Numbered from the stretch's first letter, positions 16,039-25,308 are shown. The stretch is DNA of 64,000 bases from Agromyces aurantiacus (GCF_016907355.1 NZ_JAFBBW010000001.1:3038001-3102000); one strand, 5' to 3'. The notes: a model not told the origin generated them from the letters alone. Numbers and translations: made by a program.

Positions 16039-17291
16039 AGGAACGCCTTCCCCTCGCCTCGGTAGGTGGGAACCGCGGCGACGACCTCGTCGCCGTCGAC
16101 CACCGCGAACTCGTTCAGGTGCTCGGCGAGCTCGCCCGACTTCGTGTGCCGGAACCACACCCGATCGCCGGGCCGGAGCCGAGCCGCCGCCGCGCCCTCG
16201 ACCGGGGTCTGCACCTCGCCCGCGGCCTCGCGCGCGAGCATCCGCAGCCCTTCGGGCCAGACGGCGAGCGGGAGCCGGTCGGCGCCCGGCGGACCCGACG
16301 CGACCCATCCGCCGCCCAGGATCGTCGCGTGCCGGGGGCTCGGGGTGCGCACGACGTCGAGCGCGAACGCCGCCGCGGGCGCCGGCGCGAAGTGGGCGTA
16401 CCCGTCGAACAGGTGGCCGGCGAGGATGCCCGAGCCGGCCGCGACCTCGGTCACGGACGGGTCGGCGGCGGTCGCCTCGAGCGAGCCCGTCCCGCCGCCG
16501 TTGACGAACTCGAGTTCGGCGTGCCGGCGCACCTCGGCGACCGCAGCTGCGCGGCGTTCGACGAGCTCGGGCATCGAGCGCGCCTGCATCCACCGGTTCA
16601 CGGCGCCCGCGACGGGCCTGCCGGGCGGCTGGTTCGCGATCCCCGCGACCTGCGCCTCGTAGGCCATGACGCCCACGAGCCGGAAGCCCGCGCGCCCGGC
16701 GATGTACGCGGCGAGCGCACCCGCATCCTCCGGATGGTGCACCGGCGAGCGGCGCACGCCGAGGTGGCCGAGCAGGGGCGCCTCCCACGACGCATCGAGC
16801 TCGAGGCAGACGCGGACCTCCTCGCGATCGGCGGGCGCGAGCACGGCATCGACGAGGTCGAGCTGGGCGGGCGAGTCGACCATGACGGTGATGCGCCGGG
16901 CGAGGTCGGGGTCGGTGGCGAGGCGACGGATGGCGCCCGCCTCGGCCGTGGGGTAGCCGACCACGAGGTCGTCGAGCGTGGGCAGGCGCTCCGCGAGCCA
17001 GATCGCCTCGCTCAGCGTGTACGCGAGCACGCCGCGGTATCCAGGCAGCCTGAGCAGCGCGTCGATCACCTCGCGCACGCGGATGGACTTCGTCGCGATC
17101 CGGATCGGCGTGCCGCCGGCGCGGCGCGTCATGTCGGCGGCGTTGTGCCGCAGCGCGCCGACGTGGAGCGCGCCGACGGGCGCGTCGAGGTGCCGCGTCG
17201 CCTCGGTCAGCGCGGGCCAGTGCCGTGACGGATGGCGCCACGTCGCGTCATCCGTCGTCGCGGCACTGCCCCGCAGGTCGAGCCCGGCCAT
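16035..17291 (-). CDS. Alanine racemase-fold amino acid deaminase/aldolase
   Basis: A 418-residue fold type III PLP enzyme. The N-terminal TIM-barrel contains RIATKSIRVREVIDALL with the presumed PLP lysine. The C-terminal D-serine dehydratase-like domain has WFRHTKSGELAEHLNEF, where the His and neighbouring residues would bind a metal, as in D-threonine aldolase and D-serine dehydratase. True alanine racemases lack this C-terminal site. It overlaps the MFS stop by 1 base and the oxidase start by 4. A D-threonine aldolase or D-amino-acid deaminase activity is the most likely; the partner oxidase hints at hydroxy-amino acid or sugar-derived substrates. Confidence 0.82.
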   Translation of the reverse strand: MAGLDLRGSAATTDDATWRHPSRHWPALTEATRHLDAPVGALHVGALRHNAADMTRRAGGTPIRIATKSIRVREVIDALLRLPGYRGVLAYTLSEAIWLAERLPTLDDLVVGYPTAEAGAIRRLATDPDLARRITVMVDSPAQLDLVDAVLAPADREEVRVCLELDASWEAPLLGHLGVRRSPVHHPEDAGALAAYIAGRAGFRLVGVMAYEAQVAGIANQPPGRPVAGAVNRWMQARSMPELVERRAAAVAEVRRHAELEFVNGGGTGSLEATAADPSVTEVAAGSGILAGHLFDGYAHFAPAPAAAFALDVVRTPSPRHATILGGGWVASGPPGADRLPLAVWPEGLRMLAREAAGEVQTPVEGAAAARLRPGDRVWFRHTKSGELAEHLNEFAVVDGDEVVAAVPTYRGEGKAFL

Positions 17292-18565
17292 CAGCGCACG
17301 CTCCGCACGCGCGAGACCGCGAGCGCGCCTGCGAACGTGAAGGCGGCGCAGAGCACGAACACGGGCGTGAACGAGCCCGTGGCGGCCACCGCGAGCGCGC
17401 CGAGGAGCGGCCCGATCGACTGGGGCACGGCTGTGGCGATGTTCATGATCCCCAGGTCCTTCCCGCGCGAGGCCGGATCGGGCAGCACCTGCGTCGCGAG
17501 CGCCTGGTCGACCGAGAGGAAGCAGCCGTAGCCGAGCCCGAGCAGGCCAGCGGCGGTCATCGCGGTGCCGAGCCCCGGTGCGACGGCGAGAAGCAGGGCC
17601 GCGAGGCCCTGCAGCAGCGCCGCGAGGAACACGAACAGCCTGCGCCGGCCCAGCCGGTCGGAGAGCCTGCCGAACCCGAGCGACGCGAGGATGACGAAGA
17701 CCATGTAGACGAGCGTGAGGACGATGAGGTCGTCCTCGGCGTTCGCGTCGCCGAGGCCGAACATCAGGAAGTACAGCAGCAGCCCGGTGCCGAGCGCGTT
17801 CCCGATCGAGACGAGCACGCGGCTGAGCAGCGTCCAGCCGAAGTCGGGGTGGCGGCGCGGGCTGATCCAGAGGCTCGCGACGACGTGGCGGGCGGTCACG
17901 CGGGCGCGTTCCCCCGCATCGAGGCGCGCGTCGGGCACGAACAGGAACGGCACGGCGAGCAGGACCAGCGCTCCCGCCACGACGGCGTAGCCCGCCGCAG
18001 CACCCGTCACCACCATGGTGACCAGCAGCAGGCCCGCGATGATGCCGACCGCCTGCGGCGCCGACATCCAGCCCGAGACGAAGCCGCGCTGGCCGACCGG
18101 CACCTGGTCGGAGATGGTCGCGGTGAGCGCGGCCGTCATCACGCAGAAGCCGATGGTGGCGAGCACCCACGCGGCGCCGATCGCCCACAGCTGGGTCTGG
18201 AGGCCGAGCAGCACGAGCGCGCCCGCGAACAGCAGCGCGCCCCCGGCGATCCACGGGCGTCGGCGACCGAATCGGGAGGCCGTGCGGTCGGAGAGCGCGC
18301 CCGTGAGCGGGTAGGCCACGATCACGAAGACGGCCGCGATGCCCGAGACCACGCCGAACGCGACGACGCTCTCGATCCAGTCGTCGGGATGCAGCCGCGC
18401 ATCGATCTGCGCCGGCAGGAGCAGCTGCACGGGCGTGAGCTGCGCCATCCAGATGCCGAGCCAGGCGCTCGCGAACGCGGCGATCCATCCGGCGCCCACG
18501 CGGCGGGTGGGTTCGGCGAACGCGTCGTGCGCGGCCGGTGCGGCCGCGGCGTCGAGGTCGGTCAC
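17291..18565 (-). CDS. MFS transporter, GPH/SLC45 sugar-carrier type
   Basis: A 424-residue carrier with 12 predicted TM helices. The loop after TM2 reads LTGALSDRTASRFGRRRPWI, the pattern of sucrose/GPH-type cation symporters, and a related GRLSDRLGRRRLF follows TM8. The GTG at 18565 overlaps the TetR gene stop (GTGA). It lies within a four-gene operon with a sugar-oxidase-like and an aldolase-like enzyme, so uptake of a sugar or sugar acid is likely. There is no signal peptide. Confidence 0.87.
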   Translation of the reverse strand: MTDLDAAAAPAAHDAFAEPTRRVGAGWIAAFASAWLGIWMAQLTPVQLLLPAQIDARLHPDDWIESVVAFGVVSGIAAVFVIVAYPLTGALSDRTASRFGRRRPWIAGGALLFAGALVLLGLQTQLWAIGAAWVLATIGFCVMTAALTATISDQVPVGQRGFVSGWMSAPQAVGIIAGLLLVTMVVTGAAAGYAVVAGALVLLAVPFLFVPDARLDAGERARVTARHVVASLWISPRRHPDFGWTLLSRVLVSIGNALGTGLLLYFLMFGLGDANAEDDLIVLTLVYMVFVILASLGFGRLSDRLGRRRLFVFLAALLQGLAALLLAVAPGLGTAMTAAGLLGLGYGCFLSVDQALATQVLPDPASRGKDLGIMNIATAVPQSIGPLLGALAVAATGSFTPVFVLCAAFTFAGALAVSRVRSVR

Positions 18566-19164
18566 GGGGTCTCCGCCATTCTCGAGAGGGCGTCGGCGGC
18601 CGCGCGCGCGACCGCCCGCGCGGCGTCGTCGTCGCGGTGGACGAGCCAGGTGAGGGTCAGCCCGTCGGTGAACGCGACGAGCACGCCCGCCGCCTCGGCG
18701 ACGGGCACGCGCCAGGTCGCGCCCGCGCGCTCGGCCGCGGTCGCGAGCGCCGACTCGGCGAGCTCGGCGTAGCGGCGGTACTGCGCGACGGCCAGCGGAT
18801 GGCGCTCGGGCGAGCGCAGCGCGTACTGCGTGAGCTCGAGCATGGCCTGCTCGTGCTCGGGGTCGGCGGCGAGGTGGTCGAGGTAGCGCAGGAGCCCGGC
18901 CTCGAGCAGGTCGCGCAGGGTGGTCTCGCCGTCGGGCTCGGGCGCCGGCAGCACCGCCGCCTGCTCGCGTGCGACGACGGCCGCGATCAGCTCGTCGACG
19001 AAGGCGTCGCGCGAGTCGAACGCGTAGTGGAAGCTCGCGAGCGACATCCCGGCCTCGGCGACGATCGCGCGGGTCGAGGCCTTCGCGAGCCCCTCGCGCG
19101 CGACGACGCGCAGGCCCGCGTCGAGGAGGGCGACGCGGCGCTCGGCGGCGGGGATGCGGGGCAC
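18562..19164 (-). CDS. TetR family repressor of the MFS-oxidase operon
   Basis: A 200-residue protein with an N-terminal TetR helix-turn-helix (about residues 8-52: ERRVALLDAGLRVVAREGL, then AEAGMSLASFHYAF) and a ligand-binding C-terminal domain. GTG 19164 follows GAGAGGAG; an upstream start at 19218 is in frame but would run through the palindrome. It is the first gene of the operon, and a 22-base palindrome lies 28 bases upstream, so autoregulation and control of the whole unit are likely. Confidence 0.88.
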   Translation of the reverse strand: MPRIPAAERRVALLDAGLRVVAREGLAKASTRAIVAEAGMSLASFHYAFDSRDAFVDELIAAVVAREQAAVLPAPEPDGETTLRDLLEAGLLRYLDHLAADPEHEQAMLELTQYALRSPERHPLAVAQYRRYAELAESALATAAERAGATWRVPVAEAAGVLVAFTDGLTLTWLVHRDDDAARAVARAAADALSRMAETP

Positions 19165-19192
19165 GGCGCTCCTCTCGACCTCGTCGCCGTCG

Positions 19193-19214
19193 GACTGGGA
19201 CACTCGTCCCAGTC
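19193..19214. promoter_or_regulatory. Perfect 22-base palindrome, presumed TetR operator
   Basis: The arms GACTGGGAC (19193-19201) and GTCCCAGTC (19206-19214) are exact complements around a 4-base ACTC spacer. This is the size and symmetry of a TetR dimer site. A CATACT hexamer (minus strand, 19220-19225) would place the transcription start inside the right arm. The site lies between the divergent tetR and ppx genes. Confidence 0.75.
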
Positions 19215-19259
19215 GCACCAGTATGCCCGCGGCGCGAGCGACGCACCAGCCCCGGGCAC

Positions 19260-19265
19260 TACGCT
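19260..19265 (+). promoter_or_regulatory. -10 box of ppx (leaderless start)
   Basis: TACGCT, 6 bases, then ATG 19272; no ribosome site. The presumed TetR operator lies 46 bases upstream of this hexamer. Confidence 0.6.
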
Positions 19266-19271
19266 CGCCTC

Positions 19272-20198
19272 ATGCGTCTCGGGGTACTCGACGTCGGTTC
19301 CAACACCGTGCACCTGCTCGTGGTCGACGCCCACCCGGGCGCCCGCCCCATCCCCACGGCCTCGAACAAGTCGGTGCTCCGGCTCATGCGCTACCTCGAC
19401 CCCGACGGCTCGATCAGCGAGGTCGGCGTCGAGGCGATCCTCGAGGCCGTGCGCGAGGGCGCGAAGGTCGCCCGCGAGTCGGGCATCGACGAGCTGCTCG
19501 CGTTCGCGACCTCCGCCATCCGCGAGGCGACGAACGGCGCCGAGGTGCTCGCGCGCATCGAGGAGGCCGCGGGCATCCACCTCGACGTGCTGAGCGGGGC
19601 CGACGAGGCGCGCATCACCTTCCTCGCCGTGCGCCGATGGTACGGCTGGTCGGCCGGCCGCGTGCTGCTCTTCGACATCGGCGGCGGCTCGCTCGAGATC
19701 GCGCACGGCGGCGACGAGGTGCCGGATGTCGCGCGCTCCGTCCCGCTCGGCGCGGGCCGTTCGACCATCGAGTTCCTGCCCGACGACCCGCCCACCGACG
19801 AGCAGGTCGCCCGCCTGCGCGAGCACGCGCGGGGGGTGCTCGAGGAGACCGTGCGCGAGATCGGCGGGATCCCCGAGACCGATCACGTGGTCGGCTCGTC
19901 GAAGACCATCCGCTCGCTCGCCAAGCTCGCCGGCGGCACCGAGGAGGGCGTCGGCGCCGAGGAGCGCAGCATCCTGAAGCTCTCGCAGCTCGACGACTGG
20001 ATCCCGCGCCTCGCGCGCATCCCCGCCGACGCGCGCCCCAACCTGCCGGGCATCACCGCCGACCGCACGTTCCAGATCGTCGCGGGCGGGGTCGTGCTCT
20101 CCGAGACGATGCGCGCGTTCAAGGCGAAGGTGCTCGAGGTCTCGCCGTGGGCGCTGCGCGAGGGGCTCATCCTCCGGCGCCTCGACCGCATGGAGTGA
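19272..20198 (+). CDS. Ppx/GppA phosphatase family protein
   Basis: A 308-residue actin-fold (ASKHA) phosphatase. The phosphate-1 motif LDVGSNTVHLLVVD is at the N-terminus, SAIREATNG near residue 85 and the phosphate-2 motif LLFDIGGGSLEIA near residue 138. It is shorter than E. coli Ppx and has only the two core domains, like the mycobacterial Ppx/GppA proteins (Rv0496, Rv1026). The expected activity is exopolyphosphatase or (p)ppGpp-related phosphatase; sequence alone cannot separate them. It is divergent from tetR and converges on the GH5 gene with an 18-base gap. Confidence 0.9.
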   Translation: MRLGVLDVGSNTVHLLVVDAHPGARPIPTASNKSVLRLMRYLDPDGSISEVGVEAILEAVREGAKVARESGIDELLAFATSAIREATNGAEVLARIEEAAGIHLDVLSGADEARITFLAVRRWYGWSAGRVLLFDIGGGSLEIAHGGDEVPDVARSVPLGAGRSTIEFLPDDPPTDEQVARLREHARGVLEETVREIGGIPETDHVVGSSKTIRSLAKLAGGTEEGVGAEERSILKLSQLDDWIPRLARIPADARPNLPGITADRTFQIVAGGVVLSETMRAFKAKVLEVSPWALREGLILRRLDRME

Positions 20199-20216
20199 CC
20201 TGCGGGCTGCGCTCCG

Positions 20217-21314
20217 TCAGGCGGCGGGTGACGCCGGAAGCGTGAGGTAGCCGGCCTCCAACGTCCGCAGGAAGTCCCACGTGTCGAGCTCGGGATCGTC
20301 GACGTGCATCCGCCAGCTCCAGTACGTCCATGCCGTGGCGGGGCCGAACGCGCGGAGGTGCGCCTCGGCGATCCGGCGGTTGTAGGCACGACGCTCGTCA
20401 TCGGGCATCGTCGCGAGCGCGGCCTGCTTGGTGTCCAGGCACCACTCGCCGACCAGCACGGGGAAGTGCCGCGTGGCCTCGGCGAGCGTGTCGCCGAACG
20501 TCCGGGCGATGTACTCCTCGTAGCCCGCGGGGTCGCGCTGCCCGGCCATCATCACGTACATGTGGGTGTCCACCGCGAAGTTCTCGAACTCGCCCGAGTC
20601 GAGCACGCCGTACCACTCGGGCATCCGGAACCCGTCGTGGAACACGACGCGCACCCCGGGGGCGGCCGCGCGGATCCGACGGTACGCGTCGCGGTAGAAC
20701 CCGACGAGGAACTCCGTGGGCACGCCCTCGGACCCCTTCGCGCGCTCGGGCTCGACCGCGGGATAGCGCTTCGGCACGTCGAGGAGCGCCCACAGCGCCG
20801 GGGAGATGGGCTCGTTGAGCACCTCGATGCCCCAGAGCCCGGCTCGGCCGCCGTACCGCGCGGCGAGACGCTCGAGCACGGTCAGGGCGAACTCGACGTG
20901 CTGCGGCTCCTGGTGGAACCGGCACACGCCGCACAGTCCGCCGTTGTCGAACCCGTTCTGGCTCTCGGGCACGGTGTGCAGGTCGACCAGCACCTGGATC
21001 CCGTAGTGCTCCGCCCAGTCGAGCGCGCGATCCACGTACTCGATGCAGCCGACGAACGGCGGCACGTCGCCGAACACGAAGAACGGGACGGGCAGGCGCA
21101 CCAGTCGCACCCCGCGCGCCGCGAGGTACGCGAAGTCCCGCCCGGTGATCCACGTGTCGCGATGCACCGAGAACCGTTCCCGACGAGCGACGTCGCCGAG
21201 CGCATGCGTGAGGTGCCACTCGTCCTCGGCGTCCGTGCCGGCGAACAGCTCCGGCGCCATCCACTTCTCCAGCACCAGCCAGTTGCCGAGGTTGACGCCG
21301 ATCGTCTGGTTCAT
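20217..21314 (-). CDS. GH5 glycoside hydrolase, exo-1,3-beta-glucanase-like, cytoplasmic
   Basis: A 365-residue TIM-barrel enzyme. The catalytic acid is E168 in VLNEP and the nucleophile is E290 in LVGEWC. The start GVNLGNWLVLEKWM and the RLPVPFF segment resemble fungal exo-beta-1,3-glucanases. There is no signal peptide or anchor, so it probably acts on imported oligosaccharides or glucosides. ATG 21314 follows AGAAGGGA and overlaps the stop of the MscS gene (ATGA). Cys pairs such as GLCGVC are present. Substrate specificity is inferred. Confidence 0.85.
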   Translation of the reverse strand: MNQTIGVNLGNWLVLEKWMAPELFAGTDAEDEWHLTHALGDVARRERFSVHRDTWITGRDFAYLAARGVRLVRLPVPFFVFGDVPPFVGCIEYVDRALDWAEHYGIQVLVDLHTVPESQNGFDNGGLCGVCRFHQEPQHVEFALTVLERLAARYGGRAGLWGIEVLNEPISPALWALLDVPKRYPAVEPERAKGSEGVPTEFLVGFYRDAYRRIRAAAPGVRVVFHDGFRMPEWYGVLDSGEFENFAVDTHMYVMMAGQRDPAGYEEYIARTFGDTLAEATRHFPVLVGEWCLDTKQAALATMPDDERRAYNRRIAEAHLRAFGPATAWTYWSWRMHVDDPELDTWDFLRTLEAGYLTLPASPAA

Positions 21315-22366
21315 GTCGTTCCCTTCTGGGTGTTCGGGTGGGTCTGCTCGATCCGGGCCCGGGGCAGCACGTCCTCGCCCTGTGCGGCGAGGAACGCGAT
21401 GAGCGACTCGCGCACCTGGAACTTGAGCACCTCGACGGCGTCGCTGGCCGCACTGAACTGCGCGAGCAGGACGACCCCGGCGGGGGCGGTGTCGCCGACG
21501 CGCAGCTCGGCGACCCGGCCGTCCCAGAGCGGCGACGCGGCGAGGATCCGGGTCAGCTCGGTCCGGACCGCCGGCACGGGGACGGCCCATCCCGTGGTCA
21601 CGGCGACCTCGCCGATGGCGGTGTTCCCCGAATGCGACCAGTTCTCGAACGGGGTCGTGGTGAAGTACGTGCAGGGCAGGATGAGCCGGGTCTCGTTCCA
21701 GATCTGGATGACGATGTAGGTGAGCGTGATCTCCTCGATCCGCCCCTGGCGCCCCTCGACCACGACGATGTCGCCGACGCGGATGCCGTCGGTGAACGCG
21801 ATCTGGATGCCCGCGAACATGTTCGCGAGGCTCGTCTGCGCCGCGAGCCCGGCGATGATCGAGAGGATGCCCGCCGACGCGAGCACCGTCACCCCCACCG
21901 CGCGGACGCTCGGGAACGTCCAGAGGGTCGCGCCGATCACGAGGGTGGCCACGGCGGCGATCGCGACCCGCTGGATGAGGGCGATCTTGGTGCGCACGTG
22001 CCGTGAGCGCTCGTCGCGCAGTCCCGTCTCCGGATGCTTGGCGAGCGCGGCCTTCGCGGCCGTGCGAACGAGGACGACCGCGAGCCATCCGATCGACCAG
22101 ATCTGCACGATGGTCAGCAGGTGGGCGAGGCCGGGTGCCCAGCGCCGGTCGGCCTCGGCGACCACCGGCTGGATGGCGGAGGCCATGATCACGGCCACCA
22201 CCGGCGACTGCCAGAGGCGGCCCGAGAGCACCGTGAGGTTCCAGCGGCGGGCGGCGCGTCGCAGGAGGAGCACCACGAGCACGCCGAGGACGAAGGCGCC
22301 CGCGAGCAGGCCGAGTCCGAGCAGGAGCAGCTCGGACGCCGATGCCGCGCTCAAGTCGATCGTCAT
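21311..22366 (-). CDS. MscS family small-conductance mechanosensitive channel
   Basis: A 351-residue membrane protein. TM helices are at about residues 10-35, 52-68, 80-105 and 130-150, followed by a pore-lining segment (about 160-185). The MscS beta domain begins at FTDGIRVGDIVVVEGRQGRIEEI and a C-terminal alpha/beta domain follows. The ATG has GGAGGGG 8 bases upstream. Its last 4 bases overlap the GH5 start, so the two are translationally coupled, an unusual partnership. Confidence 0.9.
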   Translation of the reverse strand: MTIDLSAASASELLLLGLGLLAGAFVLGVLVVLLLRRAARRWNLTVLSGRLWQSPVVAVIMASAIQPVVAEADRRWAPGLAHLLTIVQIWSIGWLAVVLVRTAAKAALAKHPETGLRDERSRHVRTKIALIQRVAIAAVATLVIGATLWTFPSVRAVGVTVLASAGILSIIAGLAAQTSLANMFAGIQIAFTDGIRVGDIVVVEGRQGRIEEITLTYIVIQIWNETRLILPCTYFTTTPFENWSHSGNTAIGEVAVTTGWAVPVPAVRTELTRILAASPLWDGRVAELRVGDTAPAGVVLLAQFSAASDAVEVLKFQVRESLIAFLAAQGEDVLPRARIEQTHPNTQKGTT

Positions 22367-22451
22367 CGCGAACCCCTCCGGTCGGCGGGAACGACTGGAA
22401 CCGACCGTAGGCAGGTCGCCTCGCGCGGCGCATCACGCGAACGCGTAGTCC

Positions 22452-25226
22452 TCAGTTCACCTCCGACGCCGGTCGCGGCTCGCGCGCGACCGCGGCATCG
22501 CGCTCGGAGAGCGCGAGGTGCAGCCGGCTCCGCGAGCTGATCCCGAGCTTCCGGAAGGCCTTCCGGAGGTGGTAGTCGACCGTGCTCGCGCTGAGGTGCA
22601 GCCGCATGGCGATCGCGGCGTTCGAGAGTCCCTCGCCGGCCAGGCGGGCGACCGCCTCCTCCTGCGTCGACAGCGCATCCGAACCGAGCTCGTCGCCGCC
22701 CGGCGTCCGGCCCAGCGCGGCGAGCTCCGCGCGGACGCGTCCCGCGAACCCCTCGGCGCCCATGGCCTCGAAGACGGCGAGCGCCCGGGCCAGCTGCACG
22801 CGCGCGTCGGCGCGGCGGCGCTGGCGGCGCAGCCATTCGCCGTAGAGCAGCTGCCCCCTCGCGAGCTCGGCGCGCAGGCCGGTGCGCGCCAGATGATCGA
22901 GCGCCTCCTGGAAGCGCCGCTCGGCCTCGATCGGCTCGGTCGCGAGCAGCGCGGCGGCGCGCGCCTCGACGCCGCGCGCCCAGTCCGTCCCGGCGGCGCC
23001 GGTCGACGCACGGAGCCGCGCGAACGCGCGCGCCGCCGCCTCGGACTCCCCCGCCCGTGCGGCGGCCTCGACCAGCTCGACCAGCGCCCAGGTCGAGTAC
23101 ACGATCGGCAGCGGGTACCGCGCCCCGGCCTCGGCATGCGGCAGCGCCTCGGCGTAGCGGCCGTGCGCGACCGCGTGCATCGCACGCGCCCAATGCACGA
23201 GCGGGCGGCCCATCCCCTCGCCGCGGTCGTCGCACTCGGCGAGCGCGCGAGCGAACGCCGCCTCGGCGTCGGCGGATCCCGTCCAGGCGAGTACCGCGAC
23301 CGACCCGTACGGCGCCGGCGGGATGGCGATGCCGCCCCAGATCTCGACGGCCTCGTCGGCGAGCGACCGGCCCCGGGCGCCGTCGCCGCTCAGCATGGCG
23401 TGGGCGACCCCGGTGGTCAGCGACGCCGCGAGCGCGGTGAGTGCCCCCACCGAGCGGGCGATCGCGGCGCCCTCCTCGACGAACGCCGCCCAGCGGAGCT
23501 CGTCCCAGCCGATCGCGGCCAGGCGCCCCGCGACCCACAGCCAGCGCGCACGGTCGCCGGGGTCCTCGTCCGCGTCCGACACCCGGCGGAGGTGGTCGGC
23601 GAGCCGGCGGATCCCCGACTCCGGCGGTTCGAGGGCGAGTGCGACCATCACCTCGAGCAGCTCGTCGATCGCCCCGCGCTCGCCGTCCGGAGCCGAAGGA
23701 GCCCGGCCGGCGAGCTCGGCGACCGTGCGGATGACGGCGCCGTCCGCACCGGGCGCCGCCACGGTCGCGGCCGAGAGCGCCTCGAGGTACGCCTCGCGCG
23801 AGGCTCGGAGGTCGCTCGCCGCGAGCGCGTCCGCCGCGGCCAGGAAGTACGCCACGGCCGCCTCGCTGCGCTCGAGCGTCAGCGTGAGTCGACCCCGGAC
23901 CAAGTCGATCCGGGCCTTCGACTCGGGGTCCGCGGCCTCGTCGTGCGCCGTGGCGAGGATGCGCAGCGCGCGCGGCTGGTCGCCCGCGAGCTCGAGCGTG
24001 CCGGCCGCCGCGATCGCGCAACGGAACCGCGTCTCGGGCGATTCCGCGAGCTCGGCGGCGCGCTCGTGGAAGGCGGCCGCCGCGAGGAAGCCGCCGCGCG
24101 CGCCGGCACGGCTCGCCGCGTGCTCGAGCGCGGCCGCGACCTGCTCGGACGGCCCGAACGTGCCGAGCGCGGCGTGCCAGGCGCGCCGGTCGGGATCGCG
24201 CTGCCGGTCGGTGGCCTCGGAGAGCGCCGCGTGCACCTGTCGCCGACGTTCGGGCTCGGCGTCGTGGTAGACCCCCGATCGCACGAGGGGATGCTCGAAG
24301 GTGATCCGGCGCCCCACCTGCACGAGCCCCGCGGCCTCGGCGGGGACGAGGTCGTCGAGCGACGCGCCGAGCCTCGCCGCCGCTCGGGCGACCAGCCGCG
24401 GATCGCCCGTCGGGTCGGCCGCGGCGAGCAGCAGGACGAGCGCCGTCCGTTCGGGCAGGTCCGCGCTCCGATTCGCGAACGCGCCCTCGATGCGGCTCAC
24501 GACGGGAAGCGAGGCATCGGCCACCCGCATCGGTGCGCCGGCCTCGATCTGGGCGCTCACCCTGGCGGACTCGCGGATGAGGAGCGGATTGCCCCGGGCC
24601 TCCTCGAGGATCCGGGACGCCACGGCCGGGTCGAGCGGACGAGCGGCGACCGAGTCCAGCAGCGCGGCCGCCTCCTCGTCGCCGAGGCCGGGAACCGGCA
24701 GCACCGGGGTCGAATCGAGGTGCGGCACGTCGAGGCCGAGCCGCTTGACGACGAGCATCGCCACGCGCAGCGACTCGAGTCGACGAGCGACGAATCCCAG
24801 CACCTGGACGGTCGAGCCGTCGAGCCAGTGCACGTCGTCGACCGCGACGAGCACCGGCTGGTCGCGCGCGGACTCCGCGAGCAGCCCGAGCACCGCGAGC
24901 GCGACGAGATAGGGACTCGGCGCGGGATCCTCGGCGAGTCCGAGGGCGACGCGGATGGCGCGCTCCTGGGGCTCCGGCAGGCGATCGAGGTGATCGGGAA
25001 GGCCGCCCACGATCTGCTGCAGCCCCGCGAACGGCAGCTCGCGTTCGGCCTGCACCCCGAGGCCGGTCGTCGTGCGGAAGTCGCCCGCCGCGGCCATCGC
25101 GCGCTCGAGGAGCGCGGTCTTGCCGATGCCCGGGTCGCCCTCGATCACGAGCGCCGAGCCCCGCCCCGCGCGCGCGTCGTCGAGCACGCGCTCCAGCGCG
25201 AGGACCTCGCGACGACGACCGATCAT
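22452..25226 (-). CDS. LAL-type LuxR family ATPase regulator
   Basis: A 924-residue multidomain regulator. The N-terminal AAA/NACHT-like ATPase has Walker A GDPGIGKT at residues 30-37 and Walker B VLVAVDDVHWLDG near residue 135. A long TPR-like helical middle (about 330-820) follows. The C-terminal LuxR helix-turn-helix (about 855-905) contains LSNAAIAMRLHLSASTVDYHLRKAF. LAL proteins activate catabolic or secondary-metabolite genes on binding an inducer. It is divergent from the hydrolase-permease-lipase genes and upstream of the MscS-GH5 pair on the same strand, so it may control either. Confidence 0.93.
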   Translation of the reverse strand: MIGRRREVLALERVLDDARAGRGSALVIEGDPGIGKTALLERAMAAAGDFRTTTGLGVQAERELPFAGLQQIVGGLPDHLDRLPEPQERAIRVALGLAEDPAPSPYLVALAVLGLLAESARDQPVLVAVDDVHWLDGSTVQVLGFVARRLESLRVAMLVVKRLGLDVPHLDSTPVLPVPGLGDEEAAALLDSVAARPLDPAVASRILEEARGNPLLIRESARVSAQIEAGAPMRVADASLPVVSRIEGAFANRSADLPERTALVLLLAAADPTGDPRLVARAAARLGASLDDLVPAEAAGLVQVGRRITFEHPLVRSGVYHDAEPERRRQVHAALSEATDRQRDPDRRAWHAALGTFGPSEQVAAALEHAASRAGARGGFLAAAAFHERAAELAESPETRFRCAIAAAGTLELAGDQPRALRILATAHDEAADPESKARIDLVRGRLTLTLERSEAAVAYFLAAADALAASDLRASREAYLEALSAATVAAPGADGAVIRTVAELAGRAPSAPDGERGAIDELLEVMVALALEPPESGIRRLADHLRRVSDADEDPGDRARWLWVAGRLAAIGWDELRWAAFVEEGAAIARSVGALTALAASLTTGVAHAMLSGDGARGRSLADEAVEIWGGIAIPPAPYGSVAVLAWTGSADAEAAFARALAECDDRGEGMGRPLVHWARAMHAVAHGRYAEALPHAEAGARYPLPIVYSTWALVELVEAAARAGESEAAARAFARLRASTGAAGTDWARGVEARAAALLATEPIEAERRFQEALDHLARTGLRAELARGQLLYGEWLRRQRRRADARVQLARALAVFEAMGAEGFAGRVRAELAALGRTPGGDELGSDALSTQEEAVARLAGEGLSNAAIAMRLHLSASTVDYHLRKAFRKLGISSRSRLHLALSERDAAVAREPRPASEVN

Positions 25227-25245
25227 GCGTGAACACCCCCGAGTG

Positions 25246-25286
25246 CCCGACGGGCCACGACATCGCGCCCACTCCGACCCGTCGGG
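25246..25286. promoter_or_regulatory. Inverted repeat between the LAL regulator and hydrolase genes
   Basis: CCCGACGGG (25246-25254) and its complement CCCGTCGGG (25278-25286) are separated by 23 bases, about three helical turns centre to centre. The position between divergent genes suits a regulator site, possibly for the LAL protein. In such GC-rich DNA a chance match is possible. Confidence 0.4.
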
Positions 25287-25308
25287 GAAAGACTACGCGT
25301 TCCCGTGA

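Noticed and set aside
16035..18488. A single 817-codon frame covering racemase and transporter
   Set aside because: Its first half is a shadow of the MFS gene; the real racemase-like start is at 17291, where homology begins and the ATG overlaps the MFS stop.
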